Below the pieces are notes generated by a model. It saw only the letters and a list, made by a program, of their open reading frames with translations, did no database searches and had not been told where the DNA came from. From contig QFQU01000027.1 in the NCBI GenBank assembly GCA_003248965.1, positions 1 through 30,300 of the forward strand: 30,300 bases of DNA. Direction: 5' to 3'. Below are positions 1 through 15,652 of the stretch, one piece after another (within the stretch, counting starts at the first letter, position 1; every line of letters starts with the position of its first letter). The position numbers and the translations under genes are program-made. The stretch is from Brevundimonas sp. Lineage in GTDB: Bacteria; Pseudomonadota; Alphaproteobacteria; Caulobacterales; Caulobacteraceae.

Positions 1-79
1 GCAGAAGCGGCCCCCGGATGTTTCCGGGGGCCGCTCTGTTACGCGACTGTTCTGGTTGGCCTAGGCGCACCTCGCGGAG
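1..79. repeat. Terminal direct repeat, copy 1 (tuf 3' flank)
   Basis: Bases 1-79 are identical to bases 30222-30300. The repeat covers the rho-independent terminator downstream of tuf and part of the tuf 3' untranslated region, and stops 31 bases short of the tuf stop codon. Most proteobacteria carry two near-identical tuf genes, so the far copy is probably the 3' flank of a second tuf lying just past the window end, or both ends lie in one collapsed repeat node. Confidence 0.95.
6..35 (-). terminator. tuf terminator hairpin
   Basis: A perfect 13-bp stem (6-18 paired with 23-35) closes a 4-base loop, about 75 bases downstream of the tuf stop. The T tract after the stem on the minus strand is weak (TTCTG), but stem strength and position at the end of the str operon support a terminator. 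An identical copy lies at 30227-30256. Confidence 0.8.
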
Positions 80-110
80 GTGCGCACTTGAGGCCGGACC
101 GTCGGGTATA

Positions 111-1231
<1,121 letters not shown>

Positions 1232-1255
1232 TGCGGTCCGGGCGCATATAGGTCC

Positions 1256-1275
1256 GCTTTCCGAAAAGGGAAAGC
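1256..1275 (-). other. Hairpin in the fusA-tuf spacer
   Basis: GCTTTCC and GGAAAGC form a 7-bp stem with a 6-base loop, directly after the fusA stop codon. A CTATAT sequence follows on the minus strand just before tuf and could be a -10 element for a tuf-specific promoter, but no convincing -35 is visible. The hairpin could equally protect mRNA ends or be a processing site. Confidence 0.4.
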
Positions 1276-3354
1276 TTAGGCGTACTTCTTGATCACTTCG
1301 TCGGCGACGTGTTGCGGCACCGGCTCGTAGTGATCGTACTGCATGGTGAACTGGGCGCGGCCCTGCGACATGCCGCGCAGCGTGTTCACATAGCCGAACA
1401 TGTTGGCCAGCGGCACGAAGGCGTTCACGACGGTGGCGTTGCCGCGCATGTCCTGACCCTGGATCATGCCGCGACGGCCGTTCAGGTCGCCGATGACCGA
1501 ACCCAGATACTCTTCCGGGGTCACGACCTCGACGGCCATGATCGGTTCCAGCAGCTTGGGTCCGCCCTTCTCGCGCAGTTCCTTGAAGGCGGCGCGCGAA
1601 GCGATTTCGAACGCCAGAACCGAGGAGTCGACGTCGTGGAAGGCGCCGTCCACCAAGGTGGCCTTGACGTCGATGACCGGGAAGCCGGCCAGCAGGCCGT
1701 TGTCCTTGGCCGACTTCAGGCCCTTTTCGACGCCCGGGATGTATTCCTTGGGCACCGCGCCGCCGACGATGGCGGATTCGAAGACGAAGTCCGAACCCGG
1801 CTCGCCCGGCTCGAACACCAGCTTGACGCGGGCGAACTGACCTGTACCGCCGGTCTGCTTCTTGTGGGTGTAGTCGATCTCGGCGCGACGGCTGATCGAT
1901 TCACGATAGGCGACCTGCGGCGCGCCGATCTGGGCTTCGACCTTGTAGGTGCGCTTCAGGATGTCGATCTTGATGTCCAGGTGCAGCTCGCCCATGCCCT
2001 TCAGGATCGTCTGGCCCGACTCGTGGTCGGTCGAGACCGTGAAGGACGGATCTTCCGAAGCCAGCTTGGCCAGGGCGACGCCCAGCTTCTCCTGGTCGGC
2101 CTTGGTCTTGGGCTCGACGGCGATCTCGATGACCGGCGCCGGGAACTCCATCTTCTCCAGGATGACGGGCGACTTGATCGGGTCGCACAGGGTGTCTCCG
2201 GTGCGGGTGTCCTTCAGGCCGGCCAGAGCGACGATGTCGCCGGCGTAGGCTTCCTTGATGTCCTCGCGGTTGTTGGAGTGCATCAGCAGCATGCGGCCGA
2301 CGCGTTCCTTCTTGTCACGGGTCGAGTTCAACAGACCCATGCCCGTTTCCATCTTGCCCGAATACAGGCGGCAGAAGGTCAGCGAGCCGACGAAGGGGTC
2401 GTCCATGATCTTGAACGCCAGCACCGACAGGGGCTCGTCGTCCGAGGCCTTACGCACGACGGGCTCTTCGGTCTTGAAGTCGATGCCCGGGGTCGGCGGG
2501 ATGTCGATCGGCGACGGCAGATAGTCGACCACCGCATCCAGCAGCGTCTGCACGCCCTTGTTCTTGAAGGCCGAGCCGCACAGGATCGGATAGAAGGCGC
2601 CGGTCAGCACGGCCTTGCGGATGCACTTCTTCAGCGTCTCGACCGAAGGCTCCGTGCCTTCCAGATAGGCTTCCATCGCCTCGTCATCCAGTTCGACGGC
2701 GTTGTCGATCAGGTACTGGCGGGCTTCGTTGGCCTTGTCGAGCAGGTCGGCCGGGATCTCGCCGACGGTGAAGTTGGCGCCCAGGGCGTCGTTGTCCCAG
2801 ACGACCGAACGCATTTCGACGACGTCGACCAGGCCCTTCAGGTTCGATTCCGCGCCGATCGGGAACTGGATCGGCACGGCCTTGGCGCCCAGGCGGTCGC
2901 GGATCGACTGGACCGAAGCGTCGAAGTCGGCGCCGATCTTGTCCATCTTGTTGACGAAAACGATGCGCGGAACCTTGTACTTGTCGGCCTGGCGCCAGAC
3001 GGTTTCCGTCTGCGGCTCGACGCCGGCGTTGCCGTCCAGCACGGTCACGGCGCCGTCCAGCACGCGCAGCGAACGCTCGACTTCAATGGTGAAGTCCACG
3101 TGGCCGGGGGTGTCGATGATGTTGAGGCGCTTCTCTTTCCAGAAGGCGGTCGTCGCGGCGGACGTGATGGTGATGCCGCGTTCCTGCTCCTGGTCCATCC
3201 AGTCCATGGTGGCGGCGCCGTCGTGCACTTCGCCGATCTTGTGCGACTTGCCGGTGTAATACAGGATCCGCTCGGTCGTCGTGGTCTTGCCCGCGTCGAT
3301 GTGGGCCATGATGCCGAAGTTGCGGTAGTCTTCGATTTTATGCGTGCGGGGCAT
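1276..3354 (-). CDS. fusA: Elongation factor G
   Basis: EF-G is the ribosomal translocase; it uses GTP hydrolysis to move tRNAs and mRNA and acts with RRF in ribosome recycling. The 692-residue protein is full length for the family. Visible motifs are the P-loop AHIDAGKT at residues 17-24, ITITSAATT in switch I (61-69), DTPGHVDF at 81-88 and NKMD at 135-138. The later domains are intact, including GMGELHLDI and the C-terminal RGMSQGRAQFTMQYDHYEPVP region typical of domains IV-V. It is third in rpsL-rpsG-fusA-tuf, 135 nt after rpsG and 44 nt before tuf. Unlike tuf, rpoB and rpoC in this window it shows no internal loss. The start ATG gives the usual N-terminus. Confidence 0.98.
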   Translation of the reverse strand: MPRTHKIEDYRNFGIMAHIDAGKTTTTERILYYTGKSHKIGEVHDGAATMDWMDQEQERGITITSAATTAFWKEKRLNIIDTPGHVDFTIEVERSLRVLDGAVTVLDGNAGVEPQTETVWRQADKYKVPRIVFVNKMDKIGADFDASVQSIRDRLGAKAVPIQFPIGAESNLKGLVDVVEMRSVVWDNDALGANFTVGEIPADLLDKANEARQYLIDNAVELDDEAMEAYLEGTEPSVETLKKCIRKAVLTGAFYPILCGSAFKNKGVQTLLDAVVDYLPSPIDIPPTPGIDFKTEEPVVRKASDDEPLSVLAFKIMDDPFVGSLTFCRLYSGKMETGMGLLNSTRDKKERVGRMLLMHSNNREDIKEAYAGDIVALAGLKDTRTGDTLCDPIKSPVILEKMEFPAPVIEIAVEPKTKADQEKLGVALAKLASEDPSFTVSTDHESGQTILKGMGELHLDIKIDILKRTYKVEAQIGAPQVAYRESISRRAEIDYTHKKQTGGTGQFARVKLVFEPGEPGSDFVFESAIVGGAVPKEYIPGVEKGLKSAKDNGLLAGFPVIDVKATLVDGAFHDVDSSVLAFEIASRAAFKELREKGGPKLLEPIMAVEVVTPEEYLGSVIGDLNGRRGMIQGQDMRGNATVVNAFVPLANMFGYVNTLRGMSQGRAQFTMQYDHYEPVPQHVADEVIKKYA

Positions 3355-3413
3355 AGGAGCGTCCCTTGGGGGCTTCGGACGCCGAAAGCGCCCATCGGAA
3401 TGTCGGATAAGAC

Positions 3414-3446
3414 GGCGCGGGCGATTTAGCTCAAACCGCCCGCGCC
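3414..3446 (-). other. Strong hairpin in the rpsG-fusA spacer
   Basis: GGCGCGGGCG (3414-3423) and CGCCCGCGCC (3437-3446) form a perfect 10-bp GC stem with a 13-base loop in the 135-nt spacer between rpsG and fusA. No clear T tract follows on the minus strand, so an internal mRNA structure (processing, stability or translational control) is more likely than a terminator. Confidence 0.55.
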
Positions 3447-3489
3447 GGATAGTCTCAGATAGTCACCGCAGTTGGCGGTTTTAAGACGC

Positions 3490-3963
3490 TTACCAGCGGT
3501 AATGGCTGAAGGCGCGGTTCGCTTCGGCCATCTTGTGGGTGTCTTCGCGCTTCTTGACCGCGGTGCCGCGGTTGTTCGAGGCGTCCAGCAGTTCGGCGGC
3601 TAGCTTCTCAGTCATGGTGTTCTCGCCGCGCTTGCGGGCGGCGTTGACCAGCCAACGGATGGCCAGGGCGCGACGACGGTCCGGACGGACCTCGACCGGC
3701 ACCTGATAGGTGGCGCCGCCGACGCGACGCGAACGGACTTCGACCGCCGGGGCGACGTTGTCGAGCGCGGAGTGGAAGGTCTCGACCGCGGTCTGGTCCT
3801 TCTTCTTCTCGGCCAGGATGTCGAAGGCGCCATAGACGATGTTCTCGGCGACGGCCTTCTTACCTTCGTACATGACGTAGTTCATGAACTTGGTGACGAT
3901 CAGGTCCCCGAACTTGGGATCCGGCAGAACTTCACGCTTCTGGGCGCGGTGACGACGCGACAT
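3490..3963 (-). CDS. rpsG: 30S ribosomal protein S7 (uS7)
   Basis: uS7 is a primary 16S rRNA-binding protein that nucleates the head of the small subunit and lies near the E site. The 157-residue protein has the normal length. Family features are the N-terminal MSRRHRAQKRE, the PDPKFGD region, FMNYVMYEGKKA, the beta-hairpin VEVRSRRVGGATYQVP, and the C-terminal EANRAFSHYRW. In E. coli S7 is the translational repressor of the str operon, acting on the S12-S7 spacer; the spacer here holds two hairpins that could play that part. It sits between rpsL and fusA, and the sequence is intact. Confidence 0.98.
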   Translation of the reverse strand: MSRRHRAQKREVLPDPKFGDLIVTKFMNYVMYEGKKAVAENIVYGAFDILAEKKKDQTAVETFHSALDNVAPAVEVRSRRVGGATYQVPVEVRPDRRRALAIRWLVNAARKRGENTMTEKLAAELLDASNNRGTAVKKREDTHKMAEANRAFSHYRW

Positions 3964-3981
3964 GGAGTATTCCTTGCAGTG

Positions 3982-4035
3982 CCCGGCCGACGCCGGGAAT
4001 ATCTCGAAAAGACCTCCGGGCGCGACGGCCCGGAG
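3982..4035 (-). promoter_or_regulatory. Twin hairpins in the rpsL-rpsG spacer
   Basis: The 81-nt spacer holds two inverted repeats: CCCGGC/GCCGGG (3982-3987 with 3992-3997, 4-base loop), and CTCCGGGC/GCCCGGAG (4014-4021 with 4028-4035, 6-base loop). On the minus strand the second is followed by GTCTTTTCG, which resembles an attenuator. In E. coli this spacer is where S7 represses its own operon; a similar role is inference here, as no sequence match to the E. coli site was tested. Confidence 0.5.
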
Positions 4036-4044
4036 AGAAACGGC

Positions 4045-4419
4045 TTACTTCGGACGCTTGGCGCCGTAGTGCGAACGACGCTGCTTGCGGTCCTTGACGC
4101 CTTGGGTATCCAGAACGCCGCGCAGGATGTGGTAGCGAACGCCGGGCAAGTCCTTCACGCGACCGCCGCGGATCAGAACGACCGAGTGTTCCTGCAGGTT
4201 GTGGCCTTCGCCGGGGATGTAGCACACGGCTTCGTAGCCGTTCTTGGCCAGACGGACCTTGGCGACCTTACGCAGAGCCGAGTTCGGCTTCTTCGGCGTC
4301 GTGGTGTAAACGCGGGTGCAGACGCCGCGACGCTGGGGCGAACCCTCCAGGGCCGGAACCTTGTTACGGACGGGCTTGGGCTTGCGCGGCTTGCGGATCA
4401 GCTGGTTGATCGTAGGCAT
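4045..4419 (-). CDS. rpsL: 30S ribosomal protein S12 (uS12)
   Basis: uS12 lies at the decoding centre and controls accuracy. The start is ATG at 4419, giving 124 residues beginning MPTINQLIRKPRK, the family start; the frame stays open upstream to 4677 but that part has no S12 character. The decoding loops are wild type, with TPKKPNSALRK (the Lys43 position) and GRVKDLPGVRYH (the Lys88 position), so no known streptomycin-resistance change is visible at these sites. The C-terminus RSHYGAKRPK is complete. It is the first gene of the rpsL-rpsG-fusA-tuf unit, and its leader extends into the 413-nt gap shared with a divergent gene. Confidence 0.98.
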   Translation of the reverse strand: MPTINQLIRKPRKPKPVRNKVPALEGSPQRRGVCTRVYTTTPKKPNSALRKVAKVRLAKNGYEAVCYIPGEGHNLQEHSVVLIRGGRVKDLPGVRYHILRGVLDTQGVKDRKQRRSHYGAKRPK

Positions 4420-4832
4420 ATGAGACAGGTCTCGACTTCTATGGGGGGCGTGTGTCTTTCGACCGAGGCGCCCCGCGCCTTCTTTTGTGACCGAGGGACC
4501 ATTCCCCCGCCCGGGTGTCATCGAGACTGAGGACGCGACGACAAACAGCCCTCCGTTTCGCCCCGGCGAACCGGAACACGAAAACACAAAGGGCCGGAAC
4601 GCGCGCTTCGGGCGTTCCGGCGGCGCACAGGCCGTCCGTTCGATTGTCACGATCTCAGCAACCGGCGAACCGGCCACGCCTCGAAAGTGCGCGGCTTCTA
4701 CGCGCGATGAGGAGAAAGGTCAAGAAGGCCCCGACCGCCTCGCCGCCCGGTCTCGAACCGGGCGCGCATCCGCCTGAAAGCGGCCACGCTTCTAGCACAG
4801 CTTGTCCGCCCTGGAGGCGGGAGGCGCAGCGA
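4420..4832. other. Divergent intergenic region upstream of rpsL
   Basis: This 413-nt gap separates rpsL (minus) from the divergent unknown gene starting at 4833. The plus-strand frame is open through it, but its translation is rich in Pro, Arg, Ser and Gly and looks noncoding. It holds a terminator-like hairpin (4593-4621), a small GC hairpin AGGCGC/GCGCCT (4466-4480), and a 5-bp stem with a tRNA T-loop-like TTCGAGA loop (4746-4762, minus strand) with no tRNA around it. Promoters for both sides must lie here, but I see no hexamer pair good enough to call. Confidence 0.6.
4593..4621 (-). terminator. Terminator/attenuator-like hairpin upstream of rpsL
   Basis: GCCGGAACGC and GCGTTCCGGC form a perfect 10-bp stem with a 9-base loop. 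On the minus strand the stem is followed by CCCTTTGTGTTTTCG, a T-rich tract. It lies about 175 nt upstream of rpsL. It could stop read-through from rpoC or act as an attenuator in the str operon leader, depending on where transcription starts. Confidence 0.5.
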
Positions 4833-5648
4833 TTGGCGATCATACGATCCCATAGACCCGACTGGCGCAAGGCCGGGCTGGCGGCGGCGTCGGTGGCGAT
4901 CAACACCGCCCTGATCGCGGCCCTGGCCTATACGACGCTGGGGATCAGGGCTCGCGACCTGCGGATAGAGCCGCCCCCGATCTATCTGGACATCGAGCCT
5001 CGCCCGCTGCTGCCCGACGAACGGCCCAGGCCGCCGGTCGTCTCGCCGCCCGAGGCGCAGCCGAACGTCGCCCGCTCGGCGTGGTCTGCGCCGTCGTCCG
5101 CGCGCACGATCCAGGCGCAGGTTCCCGCTCAGGTTCCAGATCGTCCCGCCCCCTTGCGTCCCCGTCTGGCCGCCCCCGCGCCCGAGGACGCACCGCCGCC
5201 GCCAGACGTCTGGCGCGTCGATCCGGCCAACCGCGAGGCCGCCATGGCGCGGTCCCTGCGTCAGGGCCTGATCGGCTGCGCCTCGCCCGAACGGCTGAGC
5301 GAAGCCGAGCGCCGCACCTGTCGCGACGATTTCGGCCGCCGCGCCGCCGCCGCGCCGCCGATCAGCGGCACCGGCAATCCTCGACGCGACGCCGAATTCG
5401 CCCGCCAGGGCGCGCGTCGACTTCAGCAATGGGAGGCGCAGCGTCGTCCGCTCTCCGGCGGCGTGGGCGTGGTCGGACCGGCCGACTGCATCGGCTCCAA
5501 CTTCGGCACCGGCTGCGCCGGCGCGCATCTGGACCCGTCCTTCGCCCCGGATTCCAGCCGCAATATCCGCACCCGCCGCGATGGGCCGCCCGCATCCGGC
5601 GTCCCGATGGTTCCCGGGGCGACCGGGCCAGGCCGCGAGCCGCAATAG
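4833..5648 (+). CDS. Unknown single-TM proline-rich protein
   Basis: I do not recognise a family. The start chosen is TTG at 4833, because a strong purine-rich Shine-Dalgarno (GGAGG at 4813-4817 and GGGAGG at 4819-4824) precedes it; an in-frame ATG at 4707 would add an N-terminus that looks noncoding. The 271-residue product has a short basic cytoplasmic start, one hydrophobic segment at about residues 13-34 (AGLAAASVAINTALIAALAY), then a long Pro/Arg-rich periplasmic region (RPLLPDERPRPP, then APEDAPPPPDVW) that resembles TonB-type linkers. No TonB C-terminal domain is visible. The C-terminal half has a few cysteines (GCASPE, RTCRDDF, ADCIGS, GTGCAG) that could form disulfides. It converges on rpoC and is divergent from rpsL. 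Confidence 0.7.
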   Translation: MAIIRSHRPDWRKAGLAAASVAINTALIAALAYTTLGIRARDLRIEPPPIYLDIEPRPLLPDERPRPPVVSPPEAQPNVARSAWSAPSSARTIQAQVPAQVPDRPAPLRPRLAAPAPEDAPPPPDVWRVDPANREAAMARSLRQGLIGCASPERLSEAERRTCRDDFGRRAAAAPPISGTGNPRRDAEFARQGARRLQQWEAQRRPLSGGVGVVGPADCIGSNFGTGCAGAHLDPSFAPDSSRNIRTRRDGPPASGVPMVPGATGPGREPQ

Positions 5649-5651
5649 AAA

Positions 5652-5679
5652 AGGGCGACGCCGTCGCCGGCGCCGCCCT
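5652..5679 (-). terminator. rpoC terminator
   Basis: AGGGCG (5652-5657) and CGCCCT (5674-5679) enclose further GC-rich pairing. On the minus strand the stem is followed by TTTTCTATT, suited to ending the rpoBC transcript. It sits between the convergent stops of rpoC and the unknown gene, so it may serve both strands. Confidence 0.65.
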
Positions 5680-5708
5680 CTTCGGTTCGTTTCTTGCGAA
5701 ACCGGAGA

Positions 5709-9812
<4,104 letters not shown>

Positions 9813-9877
9813 CTTGATTCCTTCTGCGGGAAAGACCCGCGAAAATTATTCAGAACGGAGAGGCAGGCGGCGGAAGC

Positions 9878-9906
9878 GCCCTCCTCCGCCATTGGCGGGA
9901 GAGGGC
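9878..9906 (-). other. Hairpin between rpoB and rpoC
   Basis: A 13-bp imperfect inverted repeat (12 of 13 positions pair, one as G-U) with a 3-base loop occupies the 106-nt rpoB-rpoC spacer. On the minus strand it starts GCCCTCTCCCGCC and returns as GGCGGAGGAGGGC. No T tract follows. It may be a dispersed palindrome inserted between the genes or an mRNA processing/stability structure. Confidence 0.6.
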
Positions 9907-9918
9907 TCATGATCCGGC

Positions 9919-13899
<3,981 letters not shown>

Positions 13900-14198
13900 T
13901 CAGTGTTTCCCATGCGCACGACCCGGGGAAGCCGTGCGTGAAATGCAGCAGCCACGGCCCGCCTTTCGGCGTCCGCAGCCAGTTTTTCGGCGTCCACCCT
14001 CGGCCCGCTGCCGGGCCAGGACGCCTGAAATGGACCGGCTCCCTGGGTAAGGAGCCGCGCCTTCGCTCCGGTCGGAGGGCGACGGACCGGGCCTCGGCGC
14101 TTGCGCGCAGACTCATAAGGAGTGTTGCGGAGCGCGCACATATACGCGCTTTCGCGACGAAATAAAGGCCCGAGCGCCAAATCTTGTGCAGGCGAACT
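13900..14198. other. rpoB upstream region
   Basis: These 299 nt precede rpoB and follow the unknown gene at 14199. A TATATG sequence on the minus strand (14139-14144) is a possible -10 element about 240 nt upstream of rpoB, but I see no convincing -35. A 7-bp inverted repeat TGCGCGC/GCGCGCA (14102-14108 with 14132-14138) surrounds the expected start site. Because rpoB is separated here from rplJ-rplL, a separate promoter is expected in this stretch. Confidence 0.4.
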
Positions 14199-14885
14199 TC
14201 AGTTCGGCGTCACGCCGCTCGTCTCGAACCGCGTCGATCCATCCGGCTGAACGGTCATGACCAGATTCAGGGACGTATCTCGGCCGCAGGCGGTCCAGGT
14301 CCAGCGCTCGTTCCATTGCGTCGGATTGAGCGGATCGCCGGTTAGGGAGGTCATCTCCGTCTTGGTCAGTCGGCCGGCGGACTGGGGATACCTGGCCCTG
14401 CAGTATCCGCTATCGGCGTTCAGGACGGGGATAAGCCGAGGCGTGACCTGCTGGAGAATGTCCATATAGAGCCTGGGTCCGGTCATGGTGCCGCCCACGC
14501 TCAGGTTCAGTCCGCGCCACTGTCCGCCATGAAAGAAGACCAGGACATTGATTTCCCGGTCGGCCCCGCACCAGGGAACGACGGTGCGGATCAGCGCCTC
14601 TCCTCGTTCCACCTGCTCGCCGTTGGGTGCCACCTTGATCGGCAAGCTTTCCATGGCGCTCCGCGCCACGATGCTGTCTGCAGGCACGCTGGTCTCGCTG
14701 CAATCCGGCGACACGCCCATCGTGGCCCAAGACGACAGAACCTGCTGAACGACCGGCTTCCAGTTTCGGTCGGCCGTCGATCTGATCAGCACGGCGAGCG
14801 GGTCGGTCGGGCTCAGCCCCTCCACCGGACGATAGACGGGCGCGGTTGCGACGACCTGCGCCGGCGGCTCAGCGGCCTGGATCAT
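14199..14885 (-). CDS. Unknown protein
   Basis: I do not recognise a family. From ATG at 14885 the product has 228 residues. The frame stays open upstream, and a TTG at 14894 with GGGAG before it, or an ATG at 14954, are alternative starts; none yields a clear signal peptide. The sequence is predicted soluble, with four Cys (DCSET, VPWCGAD, SGYCRAR, TACGRD) and a C-terminal segment WNERWTWTACGRD followed by a short beta-rich tail. That tail reminds me of extracytoplasmic proteins of Caulobacterales, which would normally have a signal peptide; this recall is unverified. It lies between rpoB and the divergent FKBP lipoprotein gene. Confidence 0.6.
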   Translation of the reverse strand: MIQAAEPPAQVVATAPVYRPVEGLSPTDPLAVLIRSTADRNWKPVVQQVLSSWATMGVSPDCSETSVPADSIVARSAMESLPIKVAPNGEQVERGEALIRTVVPWCGADREINVLVFFHGGQWRGLNLSVGGTMTGPRLYMDILQQVTPRLIPVLNADSGYCRARYPQSAGRLTKTEMTSLTGDPLNPTQWNERWTWTACGRDTSLNLVMTVQPDGSTRFETSGVTPN

Positions 14886-14991
14886 GATTGGCAAAGCTTC
14901 GCTCCCGTGTCCGCGATATCTCTCAAACCTCACCAGTTTGGGCAAGCTCGACATCTGGCGACGTTGTGTTCGCGTTGCTAGACGTACTCGC

Positions 14992-15540
14992 ATGATCCGC
15001 ACCGCTTCCACCGCCCTCGCCGTCCTCGCCCTTTCCGCCTGCGCCACGCGCCAGCCCGTAACCTATGCCGAGACCGCCTCGGCCGCCGCGCACGCCGCCG
15101 CCCAGGTTCAGGCCCAGGCCGAGCTGACGCCCCAGCAGGTCTGGGACCAGGGCAACGCCGCCTATCTGGAATGGAACGGCGCGCGGCGCGGCTGGACCAC
15201 TACGCCCAGCGGGCTTCAGTATCGCCGCGTCGGCAAGGCCCATACGGAGGGCGCCCAGCCCAAGGGGACCGATACGGTCAAGGTCCACTATCGCGGGACC
15301 TTCATCGACGGACGCGAGTTCGACAGCTCCTATTCCCGCAACGAACCGGCCGAGTTCCCGCTGAACCGCGTCATCAAGGGCTGGACCGAGGGCGTCGCCC
15401 TGATGCACGTCGGCGAGACCTATGAGTTCGTCATCCCCGCCTCCCTCGCCTACGGCTCGCGCTGGGTCGGCGGCGACGAACTGCCGCCCAATTCGACCCT
15501 GCGCTTCTCGGTCGAACTGCTGGACGTGAAGCCGGGCTGA
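14992..15540 (+). CDS. FKBP-type peptidyl-prolyl isomerase lipoprotein
   Basis: FKBP enzymes speed cis-trans isomerisation of X-Pro bonds and act as folding helpers. The start is ATG at 14992, which gives a lipoprotein signal (MIRTASTALAVLALSAC) with lipobox LSAC at residues 14-17; upstream in-frame starts spoil this signal. An Ala/Gln-rich linker follows, then one FKBP domain from about residue 70 to the end of the 182 residues. Domain features are VKVHYRGTFIDGREFDSSY, the FPLNRVIKGWTEGV core, MHVGETYEFVIPASLAYG and the final strand LRFSVELLDVKPG. It is probably anchored in a membrane facing the periplasm. It is divergent from the unknown gene at 14199-14885 and 112 nt before the first M61 peptidase gene. 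Confidence 0.92.
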   Translation: MIRTASTALAVLALSACATRQPVTYAETASAAAHAAAQVQAQAELTPQQVWDQGNAAYLEWNGARRGWTTTPSGLQYRRVGKAHTEGAQPKGTDTVKVHYRGTFIDGREFDSSYSRNEPAEFPLNRVIKGWTEGVALMHVGETYEFVIPASLAYGSRWVGGDELPPNSTLRFSVELLDVKPG

Positions 15541-15652
15541 GGCTCGTCACGCTCGACACGGACGCGGCGCAATTTCGGACTGCGCCGCTTGACGCCCCGC
15601 CCCCTGCGGCGGACTGTCGCAGTTCCCCTGCTCGTGTCCGATAGAGTCCGCG

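Noticed and set aside
1309..3429. 706-codon plus-strand open frame opposite fusA
   Set aside because: Antisense shadow of fusA.
3418..3432. GGGCGATTTAGCTCA, resembling the 5' end of a tRNA on the plus strand
   Set aside because: It is part of the rpsG-fusA spacer hairpin; no anticodon or T arm follows.
4466..4480. Plus-strand terminator AGGCGC/GCGCCT followed by TTCTTTTG
   Set aside because: No plus-strand gene lies upstream to be terminated, and the stem is only 6 bp with a 3-base loop.
4739..4830. tRNA-like T arm (stem CCCGG/CCGGG, loop TTCGAGA) on the minus strand
   Set aside because: No pairing acceptor stem 65-95 nt upstream and no proper D or anticodon arm, so not a tRNA; kept only as a hairpin.
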